Positions 29,288 to 38,532 of a stretch of DNA of 64,000 bases are shown here, in pieces. A model generated the notes under the pieces. It saw only the letters and a program-made list of their open reading frames with translations. It ran no database searches and was not told the origin of the DNA. The stretch comes from Bifidobacterium aquikefiri. Lineage in GTDB: Bacteria > Actinomycetota > Actinomycetes > Actinomycetales > Bifidobacteriaceae. The first letter of the stretch is position 1. Each line of letters begins with the position of its first letter. The position numbers and the translations under genes are program-made. The stretch lies in the NCBI RefSeq assembly GCF_002259795.1, contig NZ_MWXA01000003.1:1-64000 (forward strand). The letters run 5' to 3'.

Positions 29288-30157
29288 ATGTGCAGATTAT
29301 TGGGTTATGCAACAGACGGCCGCAATCTCAGTCTGGAGGAAGTACTCGGCCATGAGGCAGTTGTGGAGTTTCGGGAGATTTCAAGAATCCACAACGATGG
29401 TTGGGGGGCTGCACTCTTGGCTGCAACGCAGGATGAGCCGTTCAGCAAGGACGGCGGCGCGCCAAGTCCTGAAACTGAAAATCGCTACTACCGCTCAACA
29501 GTTGAGGCTGCGCTCGATCCTGCATTTGAGGCATTCGCCAGGCAGCCCGCTCGCGGTGCCATCTTCCATCTTCGCCTTGCATCATCGAACATTCCATTGA
29601 TCATGGAAAATCAACAGCCTTTCTACAGTTCAGGCATCGCATTCAGCCACAACGGCGACATCAGCGATGATGACGGTCGCAATATTGTTCAAAATTCCGA
29701 CTTCCCCATCGATAAGGAGCTTTTTCTCAGTACCGGGGGCAAGAGCGACACAGCCATGTATTTTTCCATTGTGCTGCAGGAACTCAGCGAAGGATATCCA
29801 CTTGAGCAGGCGGTGAGCCAGGCGATTGGCAAGTTGCGCAAGGTATATCCAAAATCTTCATACAACTGCCTGATACAGAGTCGCGATCAGCTCGTGTGCG
29901 TTCGCGCTTCGGGAAGAGTTGAAATCCCCCCAAGAATCTCCGAGATATATAAGGAATACGGCGTTGAGAAGCACGCGCTTGATTATCGTGCCATCCGCTA
30001 TCGCGAAATCAAGGACAAACAGGACAAGCAGGTCGGAGTGGTGGTTTCATCGTCTGGCTACACCCAGAGGGCAGAAGATGGCTGGGTGGAATTGCAGAAC
30101 AATGAACTCATTTCCATTTCCAATAGAACGGGTGAGTATTCAATCCGCTCGCTGTGA
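29288..30157 (+). CDS. Class II glutamine amidotransferase domain protein
   Basis: A protein of about 289 residues with an Ntn-hydrolase fold. MCRLLGY places a Cys directly after the initiator Met, as required for the N-terminal nucleophile that releases ammonia from glutamine. Further family marks are HNDGWGAAL, FHLRLAS, NQQPFY and FSHNGDI. It resembles the YafJ/EgtC group rather than a full GltB, PurF or AsnB, so the ammonia acceptor is unknown. The frame is open from 29210. An ATG at 29279 has a better-spaced AGGTGCA site, but starting there would bury the catalytic Cys unless a peptide is removed. For this reason 29288 is chosen. Confidence 0.85.
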   Translation: MCRLLGYATDGRNLSLEEVLGHEAVVEFREISRIHNDGWGAALLAATQDEPFSKDGGAPSPETENRYYRSTVEAALDPAFEAFARQPARGAIFHLRLASSNIPLIMENQQPFYSSGIAFSHNGDISDDDGRNIVQNSDFPIDKELFLSTGGKSDTAMYFSIVLQELSEGYPLEQAVSQAIGKLRKVYPKSSYNCLIQSRDQLVCVRASGRVEIPPRISEIYKEYGVEKHALDYRAIRYREIKDKQDKQVGVVVSSSGYTQRAEDGWVELQNNELISISNRTGEYSIRSL

Positions 30158-30320
30158 AGTTTTCAGCGAACTTGGTGTATCCAGTCAAGTTGAGGCAATA
30201 GAATCAATTCGGTATTACTTCAAGGAAATGCCTTGTCGAACGCTTGGTGATTCGGTATCTGGCAGAGGTGGCGCCACAGTGTGTCATGCTGCTCGGTCTG
30301 CCGGCACAGAAAGGGATGCG

Positions 30321-31787
30321 ATGACAGAGGAACAGGCAAATATCGGTGTTGTTGGGCTCGCTGCTATGGGGGCAAGCCTTGCACGAAATCTCGCCCATCA
30401 CGGTAACACCGTTGCAGTATTCAACCGTCATTATTCACGTACGGAAACTCTGATGAACGAGCACGGTTCCGAAGGCAAGTTCATTCCTTCCAAGACCGTT
30501 GAGGAGTTCGTTCATTCACTGGCAAAGCCCCGCACGGCAATCATCATGGTCCAGGCCGGTGCGCCGACCGATGCCGTGATCAACGAGCTGGCCGATGTGA
30601 TGGAGAAGGGCGACATCATCGTGGATGCAGGCAATGCCTACTTCAAGGATACGATTCGCCGTGAAAAAGCCATCCGCGCTCGCGGATTGCACTTTGTGGG
30701 CTGCGGCGTATCCGGTGGCGAGGAAGGTGCGTTGCTTGGACCTTCCATGATGCCCGGTGGCACGGAGGAATCCTGGAAGACTCTTGGACCGATTCTGAAG
30801 TCGATCGCCGCGGTTGCCGAGGGTGAGCCATGCGTGACTCATATTGGCACTGATGGTGCTGGTCACTTCGTCAAGATGGTGCACAACGGCATTGAATATG
30901 CCGATATGCAGGTTATCGCCGAAAGCTATGATCTGATGCGTCGAGGCTTGGGGATGGCTCCGCAAGAGATTTCTGACGTGTTTGGGGAGTGGAATAAAGG
31001 CGACTTGAACTCGTATCTCATCGAGATCACATCGCAGGTGCTGAGCCATGTCGATGAGAAGACCGGCAAACCGTTCATCGACATCGTCACCGATCAGGCT
31101 GGAATGAAAGGTACCGGAACATGGACCGTTCAGACCGCCTTGTCCCTCGCAACCCCCGTTACTGGCATCGGTGAGGCTGTATTCGCCCGTGGACTTTCTT
31201 CCGAATCTGAGCTTCGCAAGGAGGCACAGGAGAAGGTATTGCAAGGACCTGATCCAACCGAGTTCCTCTCCAAGATTGCCAATGATGCACAGGCCAAGAA
31301 GGCTTTCATCGAGGACATCCGTCAGGCGCTCTACGCTTCGAAGATTGTGGCTTATGCACAGGGCTTCACTGAGATCGAGGCCGGTGCCAAGGAATACGAC
31401 TGGACGATCGATCTGGGTGCTGTTGCACGTATCTGGCGTGGCGGTTGCATTATCCGTGCCAAGTTCCTCAACCGCATCTCTGATGCCTATGGCTCGGGAG
31501 AAAGCTTCGGCTCGCTGCTCTTCGATCCATTCTTCAAGAAGGCCGTCGAGAATGCGCAGGAATCCTGGCGTCGCGTGGTCTCGACTGCAGCGCAGGCAGG
31601 CGTTCCGGTTCCAGTGTTCTCCAGCTCCCTGGCCTATTACGATGGTCTGCGTTCGAAGAGGCTTCCGGCAGCTTTGATTCAGGGCCAGCGCGATCTCTTT
31701 GGCGCTCACACCTATGGACGTGTTGACGAGCCAGGCGCGTTCCACACGCTCTGGGCAGGCAACCAGAAGGAAATCAAGCAGTCCTGA
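30321..31787 (+). CDS. gnd: 6-phosphogluconate dehydrogenase (decarboxylating)
   Basis: A 488-residue enzyme that oxidises and decarboxylates 6-phosphogluconate to ribulose 5-phosphate with NADP+. The N-terminal Rossmann motif is GVVGLAAMGASLARNLA with FNRHYSRT. The substrate site shows GCGVSGGEEGALLGPSMMPGG, and the catalytic Lys/Asn region is GHFVKMVHNGIEYADMQ. The C-terminal helical half carries WRGGCIIRAKFL. The ATG at 30321 has AAGGG 5 bases upstream; open sequence further upstream lacks family similarity. It faces the pgl-opcA-zwf operon across a bidirectional terminator, so the oxidative pentose phosphate genes sit together here. Confidence 0.97.
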   Translation: MTEEQANIGVVGLAAMGASLARNLAHHGNTVAVFNRHYSRTETLMNEHGSEGKFIPSKTVEEFVHSLAKPRTAIIMVQAGAPTDAVINELADVMEKGDIIVDAGNAYFKDTIRREKAIRARGLHFVGCGVSGGEEGALLGPSMMPGGTEESWKTLGPILKSIAAVAEGEPCVTHIGTDGAGHFVKMVHNGIEYADMQVIAESYDLMRRGLGMAPQEISDVFGEWNKGDLNSYLIEITSQVLSHVDEKTGKPFIDIVTDQAGMKGTGTWTVQTALSLATPVTGIGEAVFARGLSSESELRKEAQEKVLQGPDPTEFLSKIANDAQAKKAFIEDIRQALYASKIVAYAQGFTEIEAGAKEYDWTIDLGAVARIWRGGCIIRAKFLNRISDAYGSGESFGSLLFDPFFKKAVENAQESWRRVVSTAAQAGVPVPVFSSSLAYYDGLRSKRLPAALIQGQRDLFGAHTYGRVDEPGAFHTLWAGNQKEIKQS

Positions 31788-31862
31788 AGACTTTCAGTGT
31801 GTCTATGCGGATTCAATATGTTCGCGAGCTTTCGAGCGACAGACTGTAGATTTAAATAACAG

Positions 31863-31916
31863 AAAGCTCCTATGTTGACCTCTTGCTGCGTTAAGAGGTC
31901 AACATAGGAGCTTTTT
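31863..31916. terminator. Bidirectional terminator between gnd and pgl
   Basis: A perfect 22-bp inverted repeat (31863-31884 with 31893-31914) and an 8-base loop. Both arms end in A/T runs (AAAGCTCC on the left and GGAGCTTTTT on the right), so transcripts can stop from either side. Confidence 0.9.
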
Positions 31917-31950
31917 CGTCCGAAAGTTACTACGATTTTTCCAGATTCCC

Positions 31951-32052
31951 GAGTTTTGTGGCAATTTCCATGAACTACATCCCAGAAACGGTATGCTATC
32001 CACCAATTTTTAATGATTTTGTGGTTGACACTTTGAAATTGGCACAAAACTC
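31951..32052. repeat. Dispersed intergenic palindrome, copy with 18-bp arms
   Basis: GAGTTTTGTGGCAATTTC (31951-31968) and GAAATTGGCACAAAACTC (32035-32052) are inverted with one mismatch and a 66-bp spacer. The arm core matches the 24-bp arms at 36336-36452 and a half copy at 25065. Confidence 0.7.
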
Positions 32053-32086
32053 ACAATGGTGTCTCCGCGCACGGTTGAGATCGTGT

Positions 32087-32893
32087 TCAGAGCAGCTTGG
32101 CGGATGCCTTGGTGATGAGCCAGAGAGTTTCGTGCTCTCCTGCTGCGAAGGAGCTGGGAACGTGAGGGTTGTTCACGCCGGAGAGTGCGCCTGCAACGGC
32201 CTTGGCCTTGCCTTCTGAACCGGCGAGCATCCACACCTTGTCACTGCTGCGAATGAAGGGTGAGGTCAGTGTCAGACGCAGTGGGGGTAGTTTGGGAGAG
32301 TGGGTGATACCCACGACTCGTTTGCGTGGGTCGTCAATGCGGATTTCCGGAAAATCAGGGAACAGCGAAGCAAAATGACCGTCTGGGCCAACACCGAACA
32401 TCGCGACATCCAGCTTGGGATGCATACCCAGTTCGTATACAAGTTCCCTGTCATATTCATCCGCAGCGCGATTGAGCAGTGTCACATCATCTTCGTCTGA
32501 TGAGGATGATGTTTCGGTTTCTGTACGTGTATCAGCAGGCATCTCGTGCACATGAGAAGCTGGCATCAGTCCATCGTCGATAAGTTTGCCAAACCAGGTC
32601 TCTCGTGCCTGTTGTGCATTGCGGTCTGGTGAATCAGCGGCAACGAAGCGCTCATCACCCCACCACAGATGCACCCGTGACCAGTCCACAGCATCGTTCA
32701 ACGGGCTCTCTGCAACGGCTTTCAGCACGGCAGTGCCATCGGTACCGCCAGTGAGGGCAACATCGACGCGTGGACCCGCAGCGAGGCGGTCACTCAGTTC
32801 CAGCAGGAAGCGTTCGGCCGTGGCCTTGTGCATCAGTTCTGGACTCGCATACTGAATGACCCTCCGCATCGAGACACTTGCGGTTTCAGTCAT
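32087..32893 (-). CDS. pgl: 6-phosphogluconolactonase
   Basis: A 268-residue DevB/NagB-like lactonase that hydrolyses 6-phosphogluconolactone. The family motifs are VALTGGTDGTAVLKA near the N-terminus, VHLWWGDERFV, DVAMFGVGPDGHFASLFP and a C-terminal VWMLAGSEGKAKAVAGAL. A Ser/Asp/Glu-rich insert (TETETSSSSDEDD) near residue 130 is a local peculiarity. The start overlaps the stop of opcA by 8 bp (ATGACTGA), so it is co-translated as the last gene of the zwf-opcA-pgl operon. The length is normal for the family. Confidence 0.95.
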   Translation of the reverse strand: MTETASVSMRRVIQYASPELMHKATAERFLLELSDRLAAGPRVDVALTGGTDGTAVLKAVAESPLNDAVDWSRVHLWWGDERFVAADSPDRNAQQARETWFGKLIDDGLMPASHVHEMPADTRTETETSSSSDEDDVTLLNRAADEYDRELVYELGMHPKLDVAMFGVGPDGHFASLFPDFPEIRIDDPRKRVVGITHSPKLPPLRLTLTSPFIRSSDKVWMLAGSEGKAKAVAGALSGVNNPHVPSSFAAGEHETLWLITKASAKLL

Positions 32894-33818
32894 GGTCGAT
32901 CATTCCCCATCCGCGGTTGATGACTTCTGCATAGATTTCGTCAGGATCGAGTCTGCGCAGCTCCTCGCTCAGACACTCCTCAAGTGTGCGCATAGGCATT
33001 GCTATGGCCTGGGCCTGTGCACCAGCCTGCGTGATCATCGCCTGATCCTCGTCATTATGGCGTTCAATGCTTACTACGCTGGAATCCTCGCGTGTCAGGT
33101 AGATGCCTGTGATTGCATGCTCAGAGGTTTTCTGATCAAGGGTAACGGGAACTTCGAGCCGTACTGCAAGCCAGGCTGCGAGCAGATCCACTGGCAGATA
33201 ATGCGACTGACCGGTTACTCGGGCCGACACCACGGCAAGATGCGGTGGCTGATCAAGCAGTGCTGCTGCCAGAGCTCTCCACCGTGTCAGGCGTGTCCAA
33301 GACATGTCCACATCCTGAGACGACCAGTGAGCTCGAAGTGCTGTGAAGGCAGCTTCTGGGTTAGGCGCGCGAAGAGCATCGGTGATACGATTACGGGCCA
33401 TTGCACCCAAGGCATCCTTTGAAGGATCCTCGGGAACTCTGGTCGGCCACCAGGCGACCACAGGGGCATCGGGAACGAGGAGTGGAATCACCAAGGTATC
33501 GAGATGTCTTGTCAAGTTTCCGTACGGTTTCAGAATAATGATTTCGCCCGCCCCGGCATCGGCTCCGAAACGAACTTGAGCATCCAGACGGGGATCTTCA
33601 TGCTTGTTGCGCTCTGCATCGACTATGGCGATCACACGGCAAGGATGCTCCCGGCTTGCCTCATTGGCAGTCTCAAGCGTCGATTCCAAGTTGTCTGAAG
33701 TGGTGCAGATGAGCATTGTAAGAACGCGTCCGAGGGCAACCTCACCGCGCTCCTTGTGCAGATTTTCAATCTTCGATGATATCGCAGACGTTGTGGTTTG
33801 TGACAGTGTGACAATCAT
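32886..33818 (-). CDS. opcA: Glucose-6-phosphate dehydrogenase assembly protein OpcA
   Basis: A 310-residue actinobacterial and cyanobacterial OpcA homologue that supports assembly or redox control of glucose-6-phosphate dehydrogenase. The protein has the usual order: LCTTSDNLESTLETANEASREHPCRVIAI near residue 50, then EIIILKPYG, PLLVPDAPVVAWWP near 130, and a C-terminal VDLLAAWLAVRLEVPV region. The ATG overlaps the zwf stop (ATGA) and its own stop overlaps the pgl start, which ties the three genes into one translationally coupled operon. Confidence 0.93.
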   Translation of the reverse strand: MIVTLSQTTTSAISSKIENLHKERGEVALGRVLTMLICTTSDNLESTLETANEASREHPCRVIAIVDAERNKHEDPRLDAQVRFGADAGAGEIIILKPYGNLTRHLDTLVIPLLVPDAPVVAWWPTRVPEDPSKDALGAMARNRITDALRAPNPEAAFTALRAHWSSQDVDMSWTRLTRWRALAAALLDQPPHLAVVSARVTGQSHYLPVDLLAAWLAVRLEVPVTLDQKTSEHAITGIYLTREDSSVVSIERHNDEDQAMITQAGAQAQAIAMPMRTLEECLSEELRRLDPDEIYAEVINRGWGMIDHD

Positions 33819-35497
33819 GGCAGCCTCCAGTGGTTTCCGTCACGTTCGAGCATTTCATCAGACTGAGCTGGACCCCAGGTACCCGAGGCATACGGTTGAG
33901 GCTGCCCAAGCGTGCTCCAGTATTCCTCGACGGGATCGAGGATGTTCCATGACAGATTAACCTCTTCGGTTGTCGGGAATAGGGGAGGGTCGCCAAGCAG
34001 AACGTCAAGGATCAAACGCTCGTATGCTTCTGGTGAGGATTCAGTGAAAGAGCGGCCATAACTGAAGTCCATACTGACGTCACGCACTTCCATTGCGGTT
34101 CCAGGGACCTTCGCTCCAAAGCGGAGAGTCACGCCTTCGTCTGGCTGAATGCGGATGACGATTGCATTTGCACCCAGTTCCCGCGTGGCGGTCGTTTCGA
34201 ATGGAAGATGAGGTGCTCGCTTGAATTCGAGCGCGATCTCAGTGACTCGCTTGCCGAGTCGCTTGCCGGTTCGTAAGTAGAACGGCACGCCTGCCCAGCG
34301 GCGCGTATCGACGTCAAGACGAAGCGCAGCATACGTTTCCGTGGTGGAAGTCTTGTCGATGCCCTTCTCGTTCAGATACCCGACGACCTTCTCGGAACCC
34401 TGCCAACCGTCGGCATATTGCCCACGAGCAGTGTAGTGTTCCAAATCCTTCGGCACACGAATGGCGGAGAGCACCTTAGTCTTTTCAGCGGTCAGGTCGG
34501 CAGCGGAGAATGATACAGGCTCTTCCATGGCGGTAAGTGCCATGAGTTGGAGCAGATGGTTTTGAATCACATCTCGTGCAGCACCGATGCCGTCATAATA
34601 ACCGGCACGGCCTCCGATGCCGATGTCTTCGGCCATGGTGATCTGAACGTGACTTACATAATTTGCGTTCCACACTGGTTCGAACATCATGTTGGCAAAG
34701 CGCAGAGCCAAGATATTCTGTACCGTCTCCTTGCCGAGATAGTGATCGATGCGGAATACGGATTCGGGATCGAAGACGCTTGAGATGACGCGGTCAAGTT
34801 CCTTGGCGCTTTTCAAATCATGGCCAAACGGCTTTTCGATGATGACGCGTCTCCATGCACCCTTGGTCGAATGAGACAGACCAGACTTTGCCAGCTGACG
34901 TGAAACCTCGGGGAATGCCTTTGGCGGTACTGACATGTAGAACGCGTGATTGCCCATGGTTCCACGGTCGCGGTCAAGTTCTGAGACCGTCTTCGAAAGA
35001 TTGGTGAAGGCCTGTTCATCGTCGAAGTTTCCTTGGACGAAGCGCAGCCCCTTGGCCAGGTGGCTCCATGTTGTCTCCTTGAAAGGAGTACGGCAGTGAG
35101 CCTGCATGTTTTCCTTGACAAAGTTGCCAAATTGCTCATCGGACCAGTCACGACGGCCGAAGCCGATCAGACCGAACCCAGCTGGCAACAATCCTCGATT
35201 TGCGAGGTCGTAGATCGCCGGCAGCAGCTTTTTCTTGGACAGATCTCCGGTAACGCCAAAGATGACTAAGGAGCAGGGCCCTGCAATTCTCGGGAGTCGC
35301 AGGTCGCTTGGGTCTCTCAGTGGATTGCTCCAATGCTCGTCGGACTGTGCGCCGGATTGCGATGACGCATCTGCACCTGGCGTGACCAGCGCATGTGACG
35401 AATCGGATGTCGTGCCGGTTGATGCCTTGACTGCTGCTGCAGACGTCTTGGTTTCACTGTCGGGTGTGGAACTTTGACCACTGCTGGAATTCCCCAT
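33815..35497 (-). CDS. zwf: Glucose-6-phosphate 1-dehydrogenase
   Basis: A 560-residue enzyme that oxidises glucose 6-phosphate to the lactone with NADP+. Residues 1-65 are a Ser/Thr/Ala-rich low-complexity extension. The core starts at RIAGPCSLVIFGVTGDLSKKKLLPAIYDL (Rossmann GxTGDLxxxK). The active-site helix is RIDHYLGKETVQN with the catalytic His pair region, followed by MAEDIGIGGRAGYYDGIGAARDVIQNH. The start is ATG at 35497 with GAGGGGGCAAT directly before it; the frame stays open further upstream but without a site. It is the first gene of the zwf-opcA-pgl operon. Its 5' region is close to, or overlapped by, the divergent HD-domain gene. Confidence 0.96.
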   Translation of the reverse strand: MGNSSSGQSSTPDSETKTSAAAVKASTGTTSDSSHALVTPGADASSQSGAQSDEHWSNPLRDPSDLRLPRIAGPCSLVIFGVTGDLSKKKLLPAIYDLANRGLLPAGFGLIGFGRRDWSDEQFGNFVKENMQAHCRTPFKETTWSHLAKGLRFVQGNFDDEQAFTNLSKTVSELDRDRGTMGNHAFYMSVPPKAFPEVSRQLAKSGLSHSTKGAWRRVIIEKPFGHDLKSAKELDRVISSVFDPESVFRIDHYLGKETVQNILALRFANMMFEPVWNANYVSHVQITMAEDIGIGGRAGYYDGIGAARDVIQNHLLQLMALTAMEEPVSFSAADLTAEKTKVLSAIRVPKDLEHYTARGQYADGWQGSEKVVGYLNEKGIDKTSTTETYAALRLDVDTRRWAGVPFYLRTGKRLGKRVTEIALEFKRAPHLPFETTATRELGANAIVIRIQPDEGVTLRFGAKVPGTAMEVRDVSMDFSYGRSFTESSPEAYERLILDVLLGDPPLFPTTEEVNLSWNILDPVEEYWSTLGQPQPYASGTWGPAQSDEMLERDGNHWRLP

Positions 35498-35553
35498 ATT
35501 GCCCCCTCGATGACTATTCTTACGTGACGATTCTACGTTCAGAACTCGAAGAC

Positions 35554-36291
35554 ATGCTTGAAAGTTCACGAATGACGTATAAGAGGCTGATGGCGATGGC
35601 TGCTTTGGGGCATGCGCAGAAGGTGCGTCAAGGGGCTTTGTACGATGCAGGTATGACTCGAAAATTACCAAATCAGCAAGCAATCGATGAACTCCACCAC
35701 CACTTTGCGCCTTCAGAAGCTGCATACCGCATGGTTCATACCCATTGTCAGATTGTGGCGGATATCACACTTGAACTGGCAGAAGCATCAGGGGCAACTT
35801 GGAGAAATGATGATTTCGATTTGGATCTGGCTCTTGTTGGGGCTTGGTTACACGACATTGGCACTTACCAGGTGTTCGAACATGATGGTGCTGATGGTAA
35901 GCCGTTGAAATTCAATCGCAAGCGGTATATTCTGCACGGAGTCCTGGGGTATCGGTTACTGCTGCAGGAAGGATTGGACGAGGAAATTGCGCAATTCGCC
36001 AGAAATCACACGGGTGTGGGGCTATACAGGCAGGATGTGATCGACGAAGGTCTACCATTGCCCGTGGCCGATTATGTCCCGCTCAACGACGAGCAGGAGC
36101 TGGTTATGTATGCTGACAAATTCAACAGCAAATCGGTGCCATCGTCGTTCATCGCTGAAAGCAGGCAAAACAAAAGGGCTGCCAAGTTTGGCGATGCCAA
36201 TTACGAACGTTGGAGAAAACTCGTTGCAAAATATGGGCTTCCTGACATCTCTCAGCTAGCAGAACGCTACAGTCAGCCCATTCGGCATTAG
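35554..36291 (+). CDS. HD-domain phosphohydrolase-like protein
   Basis: A protein of about 245 residues with a metal-dependent HD fold: His in RMVHTHCQIVAD, the paired HD in GAWLHDIGTY, His in FARNHTGVG, and the final Asp in VMYADKFNSK. It resembles small stand-alone HD hydrolases that act on nucleotides or other phosphoesters; the substrate cannot be deduced. The start is uncertain. The frame opens at 35464 inside the zwf leader, a GTG lies at 35524, and the ATG at 35554 has a weak GAAGAC in front. The divergent placement puts its promoter opposite that of zwf. Confidence 0.75.
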   Translation: MLESSRMTYKRLMAMAALGHAQKVRQGALYDAGMTRKLPNQQAIDELHHHFAPSEAAYRMVHTHCQIVADITLELAEASGATWRNDDFDLDLALVGAWLHDIGTYQVFEHDGADGKPLKFNRKRYILHGVLGYRLLLQEGLDEEIAQFARNHTGVGLYRQDVIDEGLPLPVADYVPLNDEQELVMYADKFNSKSVPSSFIAESRQNKRAAKFGDANYERWRKLVAKYGLPDISQLAERYSQPIRH

Positions 36292-36335
36292 GTCCTTGCG
36301 GTCATGTGGCCGTAAGTCAGCAGACATTGCTGACG

Positions 36336-36452
36336 GAATATCGAGTTTTGTTGCCTTTTTGCAGTATGAGGTGCTCAATTCGGCGTAAACCTCGTTGATA
36401 TCATCCCCTTTTATCAGTTCATACTTCGAAAAGGCAACAAAACTCGATATTC
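36336..36452. repeat. Perfect 24-bp inverted repeat with 69-bp spacer in a convergent gap
   Basis: The left arm at 36336-36359 (starting GAATATCGAG) and the right arm at 36429-36452 (ending CTCGATATTC) are exact reverse complements. The element lies between the convergent HD gene and tetR-like gene. It shares its arm core and spacing with 31951-32052, and its left arm with 25065. Confidence 0.85.
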
Positions 36453-36502
36453 ACCACGTTTATGGCCTCGATAGCCACGAACTCTGCGCTCAAAAGCATA
36501 TC

Positions 36503-37135
36503 TCAGCCTTTGATACCGGAGAGGATCCAACCGACTTGCATTTGCAGGACCTTCTTCAAGTCGAGCTTGTAGATCTTTTCAAGATCCTTTCGATTCTTGA
36601 AGTCGAAGCTTATTGTGCCGAGGAAGGCATAGTAGAAGGCAGGAACGGTAGTTTCCGCGTCGAGTCCCTTGCAGACACTGCCATCGTCAAAGTTCTCGTT
36701 GAACATGGCAATGGTCTTGCCTGGTTTCCAGTGGGCGACGTTATAGGGGTTGTCCCAGAAGCTTTTGGGCTTGTCGCTTGCGCTGGAGAAAATGGTGAGG
36801 AACAGATCGAAGAAGATCGCGAAGGTCTTATCTTCGAGATAGTACTCATAGTTCGCTTCTGCATAGGCGCGAAAACGATCCATTGTGGTGTGCGCCGTCT
36901 TGAACTTCTTTTCCACGCGTGAAAGGAGTTCAGCCATCTTTCCGAAGAAAATGGCCCAGAGAATGTCCTCCTTGCAGGTGAAATAGTTGTATACCGTTGC
37001 ACGAGTGATGCCGGCAGTATCAGCGATGTCGCCCATCGTAAAGCTGTCCACGCCCCCCTTGAGATACAAGTCTTCAGTCGCCTGAATGATTTTCTCAGCT
37101 TGTTTCTTTTGATGTTGAATATATCCTTCGGTCAT
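36503..37135 (-). CDS. TetR-family transcriptional regulator
   Basis: A 210-residue repressor-type protein. The N-terminal HTH is clear: IIQATEDLYLKGGVDSFTMGDIADTAGITRATVYNYFTCKEDILWAI (GDIADTAGITRATVYNYF is the recognition segment). The C-terminal ligand domain is rich in Phe, Tyr and Lys and resembles no specific group I can name. The ATG at 37135 is chosen because AGGTGG lies 5 bases before it; a GTG three codons earlier lies inside that site. The 200-bp region upstream, shared with the next gene in line, is a likely target. The regulated genes may include the flavin cluster or the ATP-grasp-like gene (inference). Confidence 0.88.
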   Translation of the reverse strand: MTEGYIQHQKKQAEKIIQATEDLYLKGGVDSFTMGDIADTAGITRATVYNYFTCKEDILWAIFFGKMAELLSRVEKKFKTAHTTMDRFRAYAEANYEYYLEDKTFAIFFDLFLTIFSSASDKPKSFWDNPYNVAHWKPGKTIAMFNENFDDGSVCKGLDAETTVPAFYYAFLGTISFDFKNRKDLEKIYKLDLKKVLQMQVGWILSGIKG

Positions 37136-37335
37136 GAATACCACCTCGTATTGTCGCTTATGTGATCCCCTGATTCTTCATTCTATCGAGAATGGCCATT
37201 TAGGCCGAGTTTGTACGAAGTGTACAAATGTCGAATAAGTTGACCAAATCATGACATAGAGCCAATGAGGCTAGTCATTCCACGCCTAACGGGGAATCGT
37301 GAACGCATCAGACATGCGATCTCAATGTGACCTCG

Positions 37336-38427
37336 CTAACGAATATAGCGCTGGGCATAATGCTCAATCATCCATCGTCCGGGCTTGAAGACCTTCATTG
37401 CAGTGACGGCTCTGGAAACATCAGGGCATGGGATGCTGCGAGACCCCTCCTGACCACTTGCACTGGGGGGTATTCTGCTTGATGCGATGGCCTTGAGAAT
37501 CATGGCCAGTTCCTGAGCAGAGAAACCATACGGTCCCGAGCACCACAATGGCGATATCTCAAGTATTGCCGGTGGCTTTTTGTCTCGGAAAGCGATATTG
37601 AGCATTCCTGCAAAGTCGTTGGAAGCGTGCGTTTGTTCAAGCGCATCTGCAACAATGCCCAGCGCTTCTTGATGGTGACGTTCGTCAAAGTGGATGTCTT
37701 CTGAACATGAATGGTCTCGCAAATCAAAGATCGTGACGATCTCTTCCGAATCGGTGGACCCACGCGATGGATTGCCGCAGTGGATGCAATACGGACTTGC
37801 CGCGAAAGCCTTGCCATCAAGAGCTGCAACCATCCATTCCTCGGTGATGCCGTCGAGATGACCATGAAGCATCAACACTGAATCAAGTGGTGCGGGTGAC
37901 GTAGGATCGGCTGATGCAAGAGCCGAATCTCGAGGCGACTGATGATCGGTATTGCCCCGAAGATCGTGCTTCAGCTGTGAGAGGGTTCGGCGTGCGGCTC
38001 TGAAGCCAGAAATCCTTCCCTCATTTGGCTGAGACCAAGGACGGTCACCCAGCTCATCCCCGAATTCGTCCATGTCAAGGATTTCAGCGACACTTCGCAA
38101 TACCACCTCTCTGCCAAGAAATAGCCGACTCAACCCGCCAATCCAATCCTGAGGAGGTGCGAGCAGTGTGATCGGCGGTTGACCTTGACGCTCGAGCCAA
38201 GCGTTGTTGGCGACTAGACTTGCAGGATCGATCCACAGCGCATCCTTGTCATCCAAATGTGGGATAGGCCACAAACCCAGGTCGTGTTTGAATTGCCACT
38301 GTGCGGAAAGTTGCTCCGCACCACCCTGAAAAGAGTCCCATATCCATTGCAAATCAGCCACGATATGGAACGTGTGCCCATGTGAAATGCTCTGTGTACT
38401 CTGATAATTCTCAGCCAGACCCGTCAT
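37336..38427 (-). CDS. ATP-grasp-like (R2K-type) protein, 363 aa
   Basis: Soluble protein, not named with certainty. Three parts fit an ATP-grasp ligase of the R2K kind: a WMVAALDGKAFAASPYC strand pair near residue 210, a MLNIAFRDKKPPAILEISPLWCSGPYGF segment near 295 that resembles the typical EVNPAWSSGLYG metal-binding strand, and an acidic region between them. A Cys pair (YCIHCG) follows the first. Proteins of this clade are thought to join amino acids or modify peptides, but the role here is open. The N-terminal 130 residues are rich in Trp and Leu. The ATG at 38427 has no Shine-Dalgarno and lies just behind an AT-rich TATGCTTATAG stretch, so a leaderless transcript is possible. Confidence 0.55.
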   Translation of the reverse strand: MTGLAENYQSTQSISHGHTFHIVADLQWIWDSFQGGAEQLSAQWQFKHDLGLWPIPHLDDKDALWIDPASLVANNAWLERQGQPPITLLAPPQDWIGGLSRLFLGREVVLRSVAEILDMDEFGDELGDRPWSQPNEGRISGFRAARRTLSQLKHDLRGNTDHQSPRDSALASADPTSPAPLDSVLMLHGHLDGITEEWMVAALDGKAFAASPYCIHCGNPSRGSTDSEEIVTIFDLRDHSCSEDIHFDERHHQEALGIVADALEQTHASNDFAGMLNIAFRDKKPPAILEISPLWCSGPYGFSAQELAMILKAIASSRIPPSASGQEGSRSIPCPDVSRAVTAMKVFKPGRWMIEHYAQRYIR

Positions 38428-38532
38428 AATCTATAAGCATAAATCAGGAATTTTTTCATTGATTTGATTTTTAACACATATGCGACGGCAAAAGAGCCGT
38501 TTTCATTTCAATACACCTGTAAGGGGAGAAAC

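Noticed and set aside
30516-31745. Open frame of 409 codons on the minus strand inside gnd
   Set aside because: Antisense shadow of a strongly conserved gene; no domain, start site or promoter.
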